This document shows positions 22,019-32,729 of a stretch of DNA of 64,000 nucleotides, in pieces. A program made the position numbers and the translations under genes. The stretch is from Isoetes taiwanensis (Eukaryota; Streptophyta; Lycopodiopsida; Isoetales; Isoetaceae): positions 10,210,406 through 10,274,405 of the forward strand of contig JAJEKV010000010.1 in NCBI GenBank assembly GCA_021234155.1, written 5' to 3'. Each line of letters opens with the position of its first letter. The stretch's first letter is position 1. The notes beneath the pieces are model-generated. The model saw only the letters and a list, made by a program, of their open reading frames with translations. It was not told where the DNA came from and ran no database searches.

Positions 22019-22560
22019 ATTCTAGAATGGGACGAGAATGCATGTCATGCATGCATGCGGGCGGCGCATGCCCGTTTTGGGTTGGGAGTTCGCTATTTCA
22101 GGCGCGTTTCTGCATCGGCGCTTTTTTTCCACCCGCTGGGTGATGCTATTCTCTGGTATGTTTCTCGTTTGTTGTGTTGGTGATGTGCAGGTACAGGTTG
22201 GCGAGCAGCATCCGTTTTGACTTCTCCATGCGGGGGTTTTTGGGAGCGATTCTATGCCTTACGTTTGTCTAAGCCCCTTGCCGAAGGCTTATCACTAGGG
22301 TTTTTCCTCGAAAACCCGAAAGGGCGGGGTTTTTTAATCCCGGTGATAAGCTTTCGGCATGTACATCAGCCACTCATCTATTAGCATTGTATTTGTTTTG
22401 GGGTCCAAATGATATAATTGGATTTTCCTTTTATTTTTCGTGGGTAGTTCGCATGTATGCTGCTACCCACTGTCCACCATTGTAGAAAATCTGCTGAAAT
22501 GAATGAGAAGCCTATCTATCGGGCAGTTTGTTGGTTTCTTGCAAGTCCCATTCTAGAATA
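22019..22560. mobile_element. Candidate inverted-repeat insertion with internal hairpin
   Basis: ATTCTAGAATGGGAC at the left is repeated inverted as GTCCCATTCTAGAAT at the right. Copy A lacks the whole stretch between AATCATTA (14835) and CTTCGCAAG (14863). Inside, GCCGAAGGCTTATCAC (22281) pairs with GTGATAAGCTTTCGGC (22342), one mismatch, flanking a GGCGGGGTTTTTTAATCCCGG core that resembles 26388-26409. No clear target duplication, so the exact borders are uncertain. Confidence 0.5.
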
Positions 22561-22790
22561 CACCTGCTAGATAAACGGAACCATAGTGCTTCGCAAGTTT
22601 AATTTACGTGATATAGTCTCGAACATCAACTCAAGTAATCCTATATTGACGTCAAACAAAATTAACATTAACAATGCAATGAAGAAAATTAACTTTAACA
22701 TTGCAACAAAAAGACCCTTTTAGCTAATAGATAGCTCATCTGGCAACAGTAAACATCTCATATTGCACAAAACAAAAACACTCTTCGACA

Positions 22791-24655
22791 ACAATTGAGA
22801 ACTTTACACCCCCGTCCTTGGGCTTTGCTTTATCATATACATCCGTATCCTAATGCTTCTCCTTTCTAAAGAAGCTGTTTGTTGCTTGAGACACTATCAG
22901 GTCTCTTTTTCATATCAATCTTGAGGCGTGTATTTAGTTATTGTTCATGTATGTGGAGCAATACACCAGTAGTCTATACAAATATAAGCATGATAGCAAT
23001 ACACCAAATGCGACGTCTGTGAACTAACACAATGGCAAATACAATGTTTATATCCAGATGGAAGCAACAAGAATTTTGTGCATACAACGGTGTCCAGCCT
23101 GTTTATACCTAACTAAAGCACCACTTGCAGCAAACTTCTACTAGAAGTCTGACTATTTTAATTCAGAAGATGTATCAGCACAATTGGCTTCCCATCTTTC
23201 CTCTTTGTAAAAATAAAATAAGTTTACATTACAAGAAACTTTCCAAATCAGAGCAGGGCTTTTCTCATTCATAAATGATAACCTCAGAATACAATAGATG
23301 GTCCAAATAAATCTTGTAAGATTATGCTTATATTACATTCCAACAAATCCGTAGCTGCACTGCCTTAAATACTGTTGTGTCCAATCAGTTTGACATTCTT
23401 CTATTGAGATCAGATTTCCTTATAACTATTGGTACAACATCCATTTAATATTTGTTGTATTTATAACTGACATCAACCTGCTTAGAATTCACTGTTTGAC
23501 CCATTAACAAAGTATATCAAGTCTGTTATATAAAAGCTCCAAATAGTATCTTCAAATGCATCACATTTTGTTATCTCCTTCAATAATGCAACGAAAAATT
23601 CCCAATCAATCTGAACATTTCGTATACCAGCTGAAATCCAATGTTTACAAAAAGAATAAAATAAAAATTCTTTCGAAATAATAACTGCACTTACTAAATT
23701 GATATTTTTTCCTGGAGCCATGAATCTTTTGATGCCATTTTCGTTTTTGATCCTCCAGTCCTTGGGCATTGCGAGAATCTTAGGAAATGGTGCTGCCAAC
23801 ATCTTTGATCTTCCTCCACCTCTAGAAACCACCACATTAAGCCTCGGGCATGCTATTGTGGTCGTTTTTGCCATACTTGACTTCAATAACAAATTAGATC
23901 ATAGTTAACTCACAATCCATGCAAATAGACTAGGAAAAAAGCAAGGAAAAAAATAAATGTAAATAGACTGGCAAAACAAAGCTAAGGGGAAAAGGGCATT
24001 TAGGCAAACGAGCTTTGGAAGGAAAAACTGGAAAATATGGGAAAAGCAAGATCGAACTCATAGAAATTTCTTCAATATTTCCTTTCATAGGTTTTTTTAA
24101 GAAGACATGGGATTGTCTCCGATATATATGTTTTTTGAGATGAAATGAGCTTTGCCCCTAGTTATCTTTGGCCAGTTCATAACATTGCCCTTCAAGCTTT
24201 TTGAGAGAGAATTACTCATGTAAATACTGATACATTTGAAATGAACAAAGGCCAGGGGTCATAGTGTCTCTTTCAATATATTTTTTCCTTTTTTGGAATG
24301 GGCACATGATTTGAGAATTTACCTAGGTTATTTGGTTATGATGATTATTTAGTCATGATAATTAGAAAAGGTTGAAGAGCACAACATCATGGATGTTGTC
24401 CCAAGTATACAATCTAATAGCTTAAGCTGATATTGCAATTACTAAACACATCTCGGATCTAGTATACAGTTCTATACTCTGATGGGTCATAGAGCATGAG
24501 GCATATTTGGTGCCTTGGAATATGGTCGGTTGTTGACCATTAGTAGAAACAATACATTTGGACTAATGAAACAGTGCCTAATAGAAAAATAAGATAGAAA
24601 CTCCAAGTTTCTTTGCGGGCCGATCGACAGCTTGAAGGCTTGGAGCTTGCCCTTA
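22791..24655. other. AT-rich stretch, one unassigned minus-strand open frame
   Basis: A minus-strand frame at 23892-23482 begins MLLKSSMAKTTTIACPRLNV and contains SRGGGRSKMLAAPFPKIL. It could be a real exon up to a GTAAGT donor near 23697, after which the frame looks intronic. I do not recognise the family. Otherwise no gene, RNA or clear repeat. Confidence 0.3.
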
Positions 24656-24674
24656 AAAATATACATTATTTGTC

Positions 24675-24990
24675 AGAATAATCGTCAGATTGTCTAGAGA
24701 GATTTTTGCCTGATGAATAATCTGACGATTTTTCTGACGAATGTTTCTCTGACGCTATTCCTGACGATGTTACGTCATCTATTTCGTCAGATTATTCGTC
24801 AGAAATGTACGTCAGGCTATGCGTCACACAACCGTCAGAAATTTAGTGTCAGGAAAAGCGTCAGAAAAAGCGTCAGACTTTTCGTCAGCAAAAGCGTCAG
24901 AAAAAACGTCAGAGTGTGCATCAGAGAAAGCGTCAAAAATTTCGTCAGATCTTGTGTCAGATTTTTCATCAGTAAAATCGTCAGAAGATA
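24675..24990. repeat. CGTCAGA-type subterminal repeat array, left
   Basis: About 20 copies of a CGTCAGAAA-like motif, first in both orientations (TCTGACGATTTTTCTGACGA), then mainly CGTCAGAAAAAGCGTCAG in one. The same motif in inverted order fills 28990-29330. Such dense arrays are typical subterminal transposase-binding regions of CACTA elements. No CACTACAAG terminus was found at this side. Open frames here are repeat by-products. Confidence 0.7.
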
Positions 24991-27900
24991 GCACTATCAC
25001 AATTTTACTCATAACATTTCATCCAAGAGTCTGTTTTCGATGAGATTTGATGTTTGGAAAGGCTCTCTTTCTAATCTATCTAATGATGTAATATTTGGCC
25101 AAACTTGATTAAGTTTTCTGGGGAAAAAAATGTAATTTTTCACGCCTAGCTAGTATTATAGATTTGAGCTTATAAAACAAGTTGGTAGATTCAAACTGCT
25201 AAATACAAGGGTAAATTTCCCTTTACAGGGCTGAGGATGCTTAAATGCAAGTCGAATCTCTTGGATATGGATTTGTCCTTGCATAACCGTGCTTCAAAAG
25301 TGTGATAGGCCATGGCCTCTGTTTGGATTTAAAACAAGTATTGTGCAACCTTGATGCTAGCACTATTGGTTTAAGTGGAGATTAAAACAAGGAGATGAAA
25401 AGAAGAAGAATAAGATATATTTGCCAAGTTGATTAGGGAATGAAAATATTGCAAATAGAAATATTGCAAATTGGACATTGCTATTGATGTCACATTGTAA
25501 GCTTATGTTTGTTTAGATGGGCAAATCTTTCAAATATTTATGGGGGAATACATGGTACGATATGTGGAATATGGTGGAAGTAAATACGATGAGTGATTCT
25601 ATATACTTGTATATATGATATAAGACCATTGCACTTATTATCTTAGTAATTTAGACGAATACATTAAAAACGAGAGGAAAAATTAAAAAAAAAACCATGT
25701 ATTTTGAGCCATTCATCAAAATAAATCTATATTTTGTCAAAATGCTTCTAGCTTTTGGACGATCCAGCTCTGAATCTAGCAAACTATCTAACAATAGCAG
25801 CTCAATTGCAGATTTTCACATAGAATTGGTTAATATGGTGTCCACTGGTCCAATGCCAAACCTTTTTGCCAGCATATTTGCGGTCTATATGCTTTGAAAT
25901 AAAAACATTGATTTAAAAGTAGAACAAAAGTATGCCCAGACTCGCCGAGTTTCCCTTCAACGTTTTTTTGAAGATAATTGTGGCATGTATATGAGTTGCT
26001 TCTATTCTCAACAATCAACAAGAAGTTCGAAGCACTACTGTATATGGATTTCACTAATAATTTGTACAACAATTGGAGAATTTGATAGATTCCTCGCTAT
26101 TGGATCCTTTCAAAACCTACAATAAAAAAGAAAAGAGAAAACATAGAAATGAAGGAGCACCTCTGCCCTAAAGAAAATTACAAAGGGCTCAAGATTTTGT
26201 GGGTATTTTGGGCCTGTTACTTCTAGCCTTGCTCGAAACTAGAAACTTTGCAAGCTTTATAACTGGATCTTCGTCGTTTTCCATATCTGATCAGATGCCC
26301 AAATTATCAACTCCAATTTATCACTCCAGAATCATCTATTCATAGTGGGCCACCATCCATTGCCGAACCTCATTTAACCGTTCGGGGCGGGGGTTTTTAA
26401 ACCCGGACAGTAATAAGTTTGCTGCGCTCCTTCTGGGTCCCATAGGCCGATTGGCCTCAGTGGACGATAAAAAATCATTCTTATTCTTATTCTTATTCTC
26501 TTTATCTTTGGTAGTTTCGTAGCCCATATCAAGGGCATTTTGGCAATATCTCAAAATATAAGGGCAATTTCACAAATGCCTCAAAATTGAGGGGTATTTT
26601 GAAAATTTCCCAAAACTAAAACTATAGGGTTTCTTTTTGTGCATGACTGCAAGCCGCTTATTGCAAATAAAAATAGAGGCAACGTGAAAGTTTTTTTTTT
26701 TAATCTATAAACCATGGCTGTATTATTTAGGGTTACATTTTTCGTTTATGGACAGCAAAGAGCGGCCGCCTGTGAAATGCCGCTCCCTTGGCTAAGCAAG
26801 GGGCAACAGAGTTTCGCATTTGAGCAAATCCGATAGATTGGGCGATTTTCCGCAAAAAGCAGAGCTCTTCTTCTGTATGTCTATTGCCGTAAGTTCTTAG
26901 TCATTTGGAAAATAGGCTATTTTTCTAAAAGCTATGGTGGTTTATTGCTTGATAATGATGTTCTTCCAGAACAAATAACTATGGAGCTGGAAGGATAGCC
27001 TTGCACAAAGAAATTAAAAACGATTCTGTATTAATGGAGGATAGGTAGCTATGCTGGATGGCAAGGGCGATAATATTTAGGTATTCATTGAGAAAATTAT
27101 GATCTACTTTGTCATGTTACATAACGAAAATGTTATGATTTCTTCCTGAATGCTTGTAGTTTTGCTAGAGCTAGGCTGCCCAAGATAGAATCTAGATGGT
27201 GCTGGCCGGAGGAGTAGATATAGTATAGGTAGTTAGGTGCAGTAGCTTTCTTGGGTGCTGGTTATGTAGGCATGGCTGCAAATAGGCTAAGATTGCTTTG
27301 TGGATAGAATAGAATAGGATACTAATGTAGGCAGCATGTTGCTAGTGTTGAGTTGTCTTTAGGCTGTTGTTAAGTGGTAGTGGTTGCTGTTGCTTGGATC
27401 AAATATTAAATAGTATTGTGCGTGTGCTGGTAATTGCTTGCAGCTTTGCTGTAAATAAGTGCTTTGTTGCAGTGCTATGTGTTGGTTCCTGCTCTGCCGA
27501 AAAAGAGTTGCATTTGCCTTCACAACTTTTAATTTTTTTTTCCTACTGACTTTTAAATATTAAGGGCTGTTTTGTATGACACGAACTAGGGCTGCAGATG
27601 GCAGCCTGCCATCCTTCTGATAGTTGTTGATGGCTAGTAAATTAAAATTTCAAGATGCATGATCATGCATTATATAGTTTGTAAAATATAATTATGGAAG
27701 TTTTATAGCTAGGTGAAGGGCGATAGGCCATGTAGTGATGATTCTTCAACTGTGTAGCATGTCGAATAGAGCTGGTGCATCTATAGTAATAGACTAACAT
27801 GACGTTCAATAGATCAAGGGCCAATTATCATCTTTGGGGAGTGCACATAAGTCGGGTTTGTCTTGTGTACTTTCAACCGATAATTATTAGATATAGATTT

Positions 27901-28985
27901 GTGGTAGACATGTGAAGTTTACAACCGATGCCGACTTATGTCTTCTTGTATATATATGCCGATGATGGCCATGCTGATCTGAATGTCGGGTTAGAGTCTA
28001 ATAATGTTAGAAATGCTAATCTAGGATGAGATATTTATGTGCAAGGCCATGCACAGCTTGAATTAAATATGCTACAACTCTAAAGTCATAGTGACGATCC
28101 CGGCTATTTGTTTGTGGCTTGCAAGTATTTTGCAATTATCATGCTGAAATTATTTACGGACATATGTTTCTAAGGGCTTGTTTGTCATGTCAATACCTAA
28201 CTCTTAGGTCTTGTTTGCGGCTTAATCGTTTTTGCATATTCTATGCACACTATACTTGTTGTTGAACTAATTTAGACAGGCTTAAGAGGATAAATGGTAC
28301 TATCTTGCAATAGTATATCTTGTACCATTGCTGATTTTAACCTAGTACAAAAAAGTGGCTGGGGTAGGCACCATTTACTTGAATATGATGTTATTGAACA
28401 CATTTGCATTTTTGCACTTGAAAAATTAGAGCTCCATCCGTTCTACTTTGTATAAGAATAGGTAAAGGGTGAATTGCTGATTTTTTTTTTTTTTCTGGGG
28501 GTTCTATCAAATGTTGCAGGTGCAATGAATAGAAAGGGTCTTCTTGATTGTGCATTCACCCACGTACTCTGCTATTGATTGCTTCAACATCCTTCATTGC
28601 GGGCTACTTGTTCAATAGGTACATCAAAAAGCTTGAAATGATAGAGACTTAACAATTATGACTGACTTATGGGTTTTGTGTTTTTTTTGAATTCAGTTCA
28701 GGGCTATAGAACATCGAACTCTTTTAAAGAACAAGCATTGCAACAAGGAAACTGTTATTGAGCACCTTGCCTGTTGGCATTATAAAGATTGTTACGTGTA
28801 ATTGTGACTACATTTGAATAAAGGAGTTCTTGTTTCACAAATGCTCTGATTTCTTTATAACTTGCAGCCTTAATTCATGTTAAACTTAAGCAGCATTACA
28901 AGCTAAATGTAAATGATAATGCAAACGAAGTGCAAATCATACAAACTTTAAAGTTACACGCAAAATGTGAATCCACACAATGTAA
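24991..28985. other. Interior between the two CGTCAGA arrays, no transposase found
   Basis: About 4 kb with no recognisable TNP-type transposase and only short open stretches. 26336-26510 contains a short unit (GGGTCCCATAGGCCGATTGG, inverse of 15450-15472) plus an ATTCTT array. 26700-27500 is somewhat gene-like in composition but no homology is evident. If the arrays are the ends of one element, it is non-autonomous. Confidence 0.35.
26336..26510 (-). repeat. Short unit shared with the 15.4 kb microsatellite flank
   Basis: The minus strand reads TCGTCCACTGAGGCCAATCG then GGCCTATGGGACCC, next to AAGAATAAGAATAAGAATA. The plus strand at 15440-15475 has GTCCACGGAGACCAATTGGC then CTATGGGACCC, next to (AGAAT)n. 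A common mobile unit with a simple-sequence tail (SINE-like) is possible. Confidence 0.5.
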
Positions 28986-28989
28986 ATAG

Positions 28990-29343
28990 ACCACAACCTG
29001 ACGATTTTTGTGAAGATCTTTATGACGAATTTTATTAAGAAAATTGTGACGATTTTTTGTACTGAAAATGTGACGAATTTTGTGAAGAAAATGCTCACGA
29101 TTTTTTTGACGAAAATTCTGACGATTTTTCGACGTTTTTTTTTACACAGATTATGACGATTATTTTGACGAAAACTTGACGTTCCTTCTGACGATTTTCT
29201 TGACACTTAATCGTTTTTTCTGACGTTTTTTCTGACACTGTATCGTCAGATAAATCGTCAGCCAATAGGGTCTGGGCAATTGTCTGTTTTGTGAAGACCA
29301 TCTGACGATTTTTCTGACAAAAAACCTTCATTCTCTTGTAGTG
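28990..29343 (-). mobile_element. CACTA (En/Spm-like) terminus with subterminal repeats
   Basis: Read on the minus strand from 29343, the end is CACTACAAGAGAATGAAGG, matching the canonical plant CACTA terminus CACTACAAGAAAA. It is followed by about 15 CGTCAGAAAA-like units down to 28990. Known of the family: such arrays bind the TNPA-type protein, and target duplications are 3 bp. The partner terminus near 24.66 kb lacks the CACTA box. Confidence 0.75.
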
Positions 29344-30357
29344 ATAGAATGAATATATAGTCTGGTGCAAGTCGGATGTGCTAGAATAATCTGAAATTGG
29401 AGTTTGTTTGCCAAGTTCCCATTGCTACAATGGTTTTTGAAGGTAAATATTCAATGGTTTTGACATCAGTTATATTCAAATGGAAACTTGTGCATACTTT
29501 TTGTCTTGTGAATTAATATTGCTTCTAAGTGCCTAGTATTGGATAACTTTTCATGATTGATAGTATTGAACAGGTACAGATGGGCATTGTATCACACATG
29601 CTAAGCACTTAAGGGCAAGGCTTTGATGGAGTAGAAATCAAGAATTGGGGCGGCAAAGGCATGTCATATTCAGAAATTCAACTTAGGGACATATATGGAA
29701 ATTGATGGGGAGACTATGAAATGTCAAGGCAAAACAGACATGGCTATTGGAGAGAAATCAAGGAAATAACCATCATTCAATTAAATTGGGTTTATGTCTT
29801 AATTTTGGGACAAATTTCATATTGCATGTTTTAGCATATTCAAATTCATACATTTCACCTCAAAATTATGAAAACGTAATATCATGTTATTTACAAAATA
29901 GTCAATATTTCACAATATAGCACCATATCATAAAAACGTGATAACAAAAATTTACATAGTTATTCAACTTTCTTCAAGCACCCCCAATGATATCATAGCC
30001 TTCTTCCTGACATCCTGAGGTATTGTAATTCTCGCATTTCTAGCTGGAATAGTGTTGGGTGTGTTTTTTATTTACATACTCAATCTCTAGTGTGTGCGAC
30101 GCATGTGCTGGTTGAGTGCTGGACCCGTCACATTACATTTTCGCCGCACGTCAAAGGCCTTCACGCGTCATTTTCTCTTGGGCGCCAAATTCTGTTGGTC
30201 GATCCGAAGCACTGGAATTTGCCACTTCAGCAATCCGTGGTGCTGCTAATCCGTGCTGCTGATCCGAGGTTGTGACCGCTGATGCAAAATGAATTTTAAA
30301 ATTAGATTTGGCGGTTTTGGTACTGTCCACAGCAATAATTTCATGAGTTTCTTTGCT
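29344..30357. other. Non-coding, nothing recognised
   Basis: AT-rich sequence without a recognisable gene. A GC-richer patch at 30070-30270 has an open frame with no similarity I can name. Confidence 0.3.
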
Positions 30358-30445
30358 GCTAATTTTCTCCAGTTCTGGCTATGGCGCACTGGAGAGAGGC
30401 ATTTTGTGCGTCTGTGCACCATAGCCAGAACTGGAGAAAATTAGC
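30358..30445. repeat. 27 bp perfect inverted repeat at the start of the transposase-like fragment
   Basis: GCTAATTTTCTCCAGTTCTG...GG (30358-30384) and its exact reverse complement (30419-30445) are separated by 34 bp. Half of the motif (CCATAGCCAGAAC) recurs directly at 30445-30457. The arms overlap the first codons of the open frame beginning at 30381, so this looks like a rearranged transposon end rather than a gene start. Confidence 0.8.
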
Positions 30446-31300
30446 CATAGCCAGAACGTTTGTAGATTGCTATGGTGCAGCAGATGAAGAAGCCTTACTA
30501 CAAGGAGATCTCAGCACATGGAAAAAGAGAAGGTTATCAAAAAGAGTTGCACTCAAGGTAAAAAAGGTTCTTCAAAGTGCAAATTTTAAATATAGAAAGG
30601 AGATACTTCAATCTGCAGCAAAGTGGCTTCCTGAACTTGCTGTTCCAAGCAGCAAGGAAGAGTCTGTATTGAAGAGTATTGTAGAAAATTTAAAAAAATC
30701 TTTTGCAGCTCATAAGAATGAGAAGAAAACAGATATTAGGAGGGCAAGAAATGCTGCCATGGTTTATGCTGTCAATAGTGACATCAACAAATCAGCATTC
30801 TCTAGAACTCTATGCTTGAACAGAAAGATTGTTACAACTGCTGTAAGAAGGAGAGTATGTGCTGAACATGGTGATGGACCATGGTCCATGTTCAAGAATA
30901 AGATTAGATGTGACAAACTATCTTACAATGAGAGAAAACTAGTTGTTGACTTTTGGAGGTACAACACAAGGGTTTCTCCATGTAAGAAGCATGTCATCAA
31001 GATTAAAGCCTCATCAGGAAAGAAGATCTTGCATGCACTTCACTTTCTTGAGGAGACCCAGATAATTCTTAAGAAAATTGTTACAATGATGAAAAGTTTT
31101 AATACTGCTGACATGCTGCTGACTGTTTCTGCAGGTAGTTTTTTACCAACGCTTTGTAAAACAATATCCAGAATTTCAAATATCATTTTCAGCATTCCAT
31201 GCTCTGAAACCTCCATATGTGCGGAAGGTAAAAGTAAGTTTGGATTTCCTGTACATTGGGCTACGATAAAGGGATTCTCATATCTAAATAGGGTTGATTC
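30381..31300 (+). pseudogene. N-terminal half of a DUF7869-type transposase-like protein
   Basis: An open frame runs from 30381. It encodes a Lys/Arg-rich region, then KLSYNERKLVVDFWRYNTRVSPCKKHVIK and HALHFLEETQ. This is the 'V..FW...T.VSP..K.V' plus 'L.ET...LY..F....P...ISF..F..L.P.YV' pattern found before the zinc-ribbon/DDE-like part of DUF7869 proteins. The second half of that pattern lies in another frame after a TTTCTGCAG acceptor at 31134: VVFYQRFVKQYPEFQISFSA then FHALKPPYVRK. A 3' exon is therefore present, and the last 60 residues of the long open frame are spurious. The sequence ends soon after YVRK; the Cys cluster and the catalytic part are missing. Confidence 0.6.
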
Positions 31301-31309
31301 ATCATGAAA

Positions 31310-32040
31310 TTGTACATGTAACGTCCGTTAACCTTTAAGAGCTTGAATGTGTGCATGAGTTCTCTTTTCTAAACCCTAGCATTTTAGGGTTGATTCATCA
31401 AGAAATTGTACATGTAAAGCTCGTTAAACTTTATAAGGTTTGTTATAAGGTTTGTTAACCTTTGTTGGGCTTGAACGTTTGCATTGGTAATTCCTTAACC
31501 TTTGTTAAGCTTGGAAAAGCTTGAATATATGCATTGATAATGCCTGCATATTGCGTATTCATGAAGTTGAATGTAACTTGGATTGGCATCTTTTTTGTTT
31601 TAAGATGCCCTTCATTTCTATCCATGCAGCATATGTAGAATAGCCTATAGCATAATCATAGCCAAACACCATATATAATAGAAACTGTGCCGCATTGCTG
31701 GACACCTTTTCTAGTATTATTATAAGCATTTTCAAGCTCTTGCAAGTGTATTTTTACAATAAAACAATTGGTTTCTTCAAGAATTGAAAAACCATTATTA
31801 TATCTTTATGGGCACCTTTTCTATATTATCATATGCATATCTCAAGCTCTTAAAGAGTGTATTTTACAATAAAAAAAATACTAAGTTCCTTCAAGAATTA
31901 AAAAAACCATTATTATATCTTTAGGGACGTTCCAACGTTTGATCTAATTTTTCTACACTCTTTGTCCTGCACTCTTATAATGCCTTGTCCTTATAAATTA
32001 TGTTAACAATATTAAGATAGGCAATTAAGAACCAAAGAAG
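31310..32040. other. Non-coding with short internal repeats
   Basis: TTGATTCATCA.GAAATTGTACATGTAA occurs at 31299 and 31390. A 100 bp unit (CACCTTTTCTA...TATTATCATATGCAT, CAAGCTCTTGCAAG...) is duplicated at 31703-31800 and 31812-31920. GCTGGACACCTTTTCTAGTATTATTA at 31697 weakly resembles the Helitron 3' end context, but the hairpin is not preserved. No gene. Confidence 0.4.
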
Positions 32041-32109
32041 CTTTGATCAATTAACACAAAATATTGGGTTGATTAAAATTATTGACATTTCCAACAGCCA
32101 AACATGGAG

Positions 32110-32720
32110 TATGTTTCTTGTTGTCTCTATCCGCTCTGCATCAGTAACAATATTCCTTAGTTGTTTTGCCTTAAATACCAGTTTGGGAAGATGCCTATGC
32201 ATGTCGATACACCTGATCTCAGGCATATGTTTGTATCTTTGTTTGAGGGCATCCAAGTAAAAGTGCTTTTGTTTCTCTCTTGTACTTGTTGACACAAAAT
32301 ATCCTTAGCATATCTTTTGTGTGATACACCTCCCCTGCTGTGCCCTGCATTATACTCAAATATTATGACTGTGAAGAACAGGTACCAAATTCTCGACCAG
32401 TTGGGCTATACTCAATATCCATTACAGCAGACACATGATCCTTGTGAATATACTTCAACCCTCTCATGTCATAACTATAACAATTACAATCATTTGCTCC
32501 GGTGAAAATGAAGGCTTTTTGTGAATTCAGCAAATTGTATTCTTTGTCTGTATAATCATCTTCCTCGAAAGAGTGCTTACTCATATATCATAAATGTAGA
32601 TGCTGTCGTCAGTGGCAGCAATAACAATAGTAACAGAAACATCTGGCTCTGCTGGATTGAATCTCATATAAATAACTGTATTTTAAGCTATTGATGGGTT
32701 CTGACCTATTACAGTCCTAG
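32110..32720 (-). pseudogene. DCAF13: Captured DCAF13 (SOF1-like) WD40 gene fragments
   Basis: Three minus-strand pieces in gene order. At 32700-32590: RFNPAEPDVSVTIVIAATDD. At 32540-32370: NDCNCYSYDMRGLKYIHKDH then VSAVMDIEYSPTGREF. At 32290-32110: KQKHFYLDALKQRYKHMPEI then MHRHLPKLVFKA..LR and TDAERI. These match the 'VRFNPAEP', 'NED.NCYSYDMR...HKDHVSAVMDI.YSPTGREFVTGSYDRT' and 'EKKKHEYLEALKNRYKHLPE..RI.RHRHLPKPIFKA..LR' blocks of the plant DCAF13/SOF1 family (pre-rRNA processing and CUL4 substrate adaptor). WD strands between the pieces are missing and a stop interrupts the middle piece, so it is a dead capture, not a gene. Confidence 0.85.
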
Positions 32721-32729
32721 ATCAACTTT

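Larger units (their letters stand above)
19925..22790 (+). repeat. Large dispersed repeat unit, copy B
   Basis: Second copy of the unit at 12560-15045, same orientation, about 5 kb further on. It contains the MITE at 21647 and the inverted-repeat insertion near 22019-22560, both absent from copy A. It also has a short extra segment (CCATGCATTCCCATGGATGT, near 19983). Confidence 0.75.

Noticed and set aside
24713-25043. Overlapping open frames rich in KSVRK or KASEKAS
   Set aside because: They come from the CGTCAGAAA array of the CACTA-like terminus.
31690-31720. Plus-strand Helitron 3' end (GCTGGACACCTTTTCTAGT)
   Set aside because: CTAG followed by T is present, but the preceding sequence does not form the 7 bp hairpin; it lies in a local AT-rich duplication.
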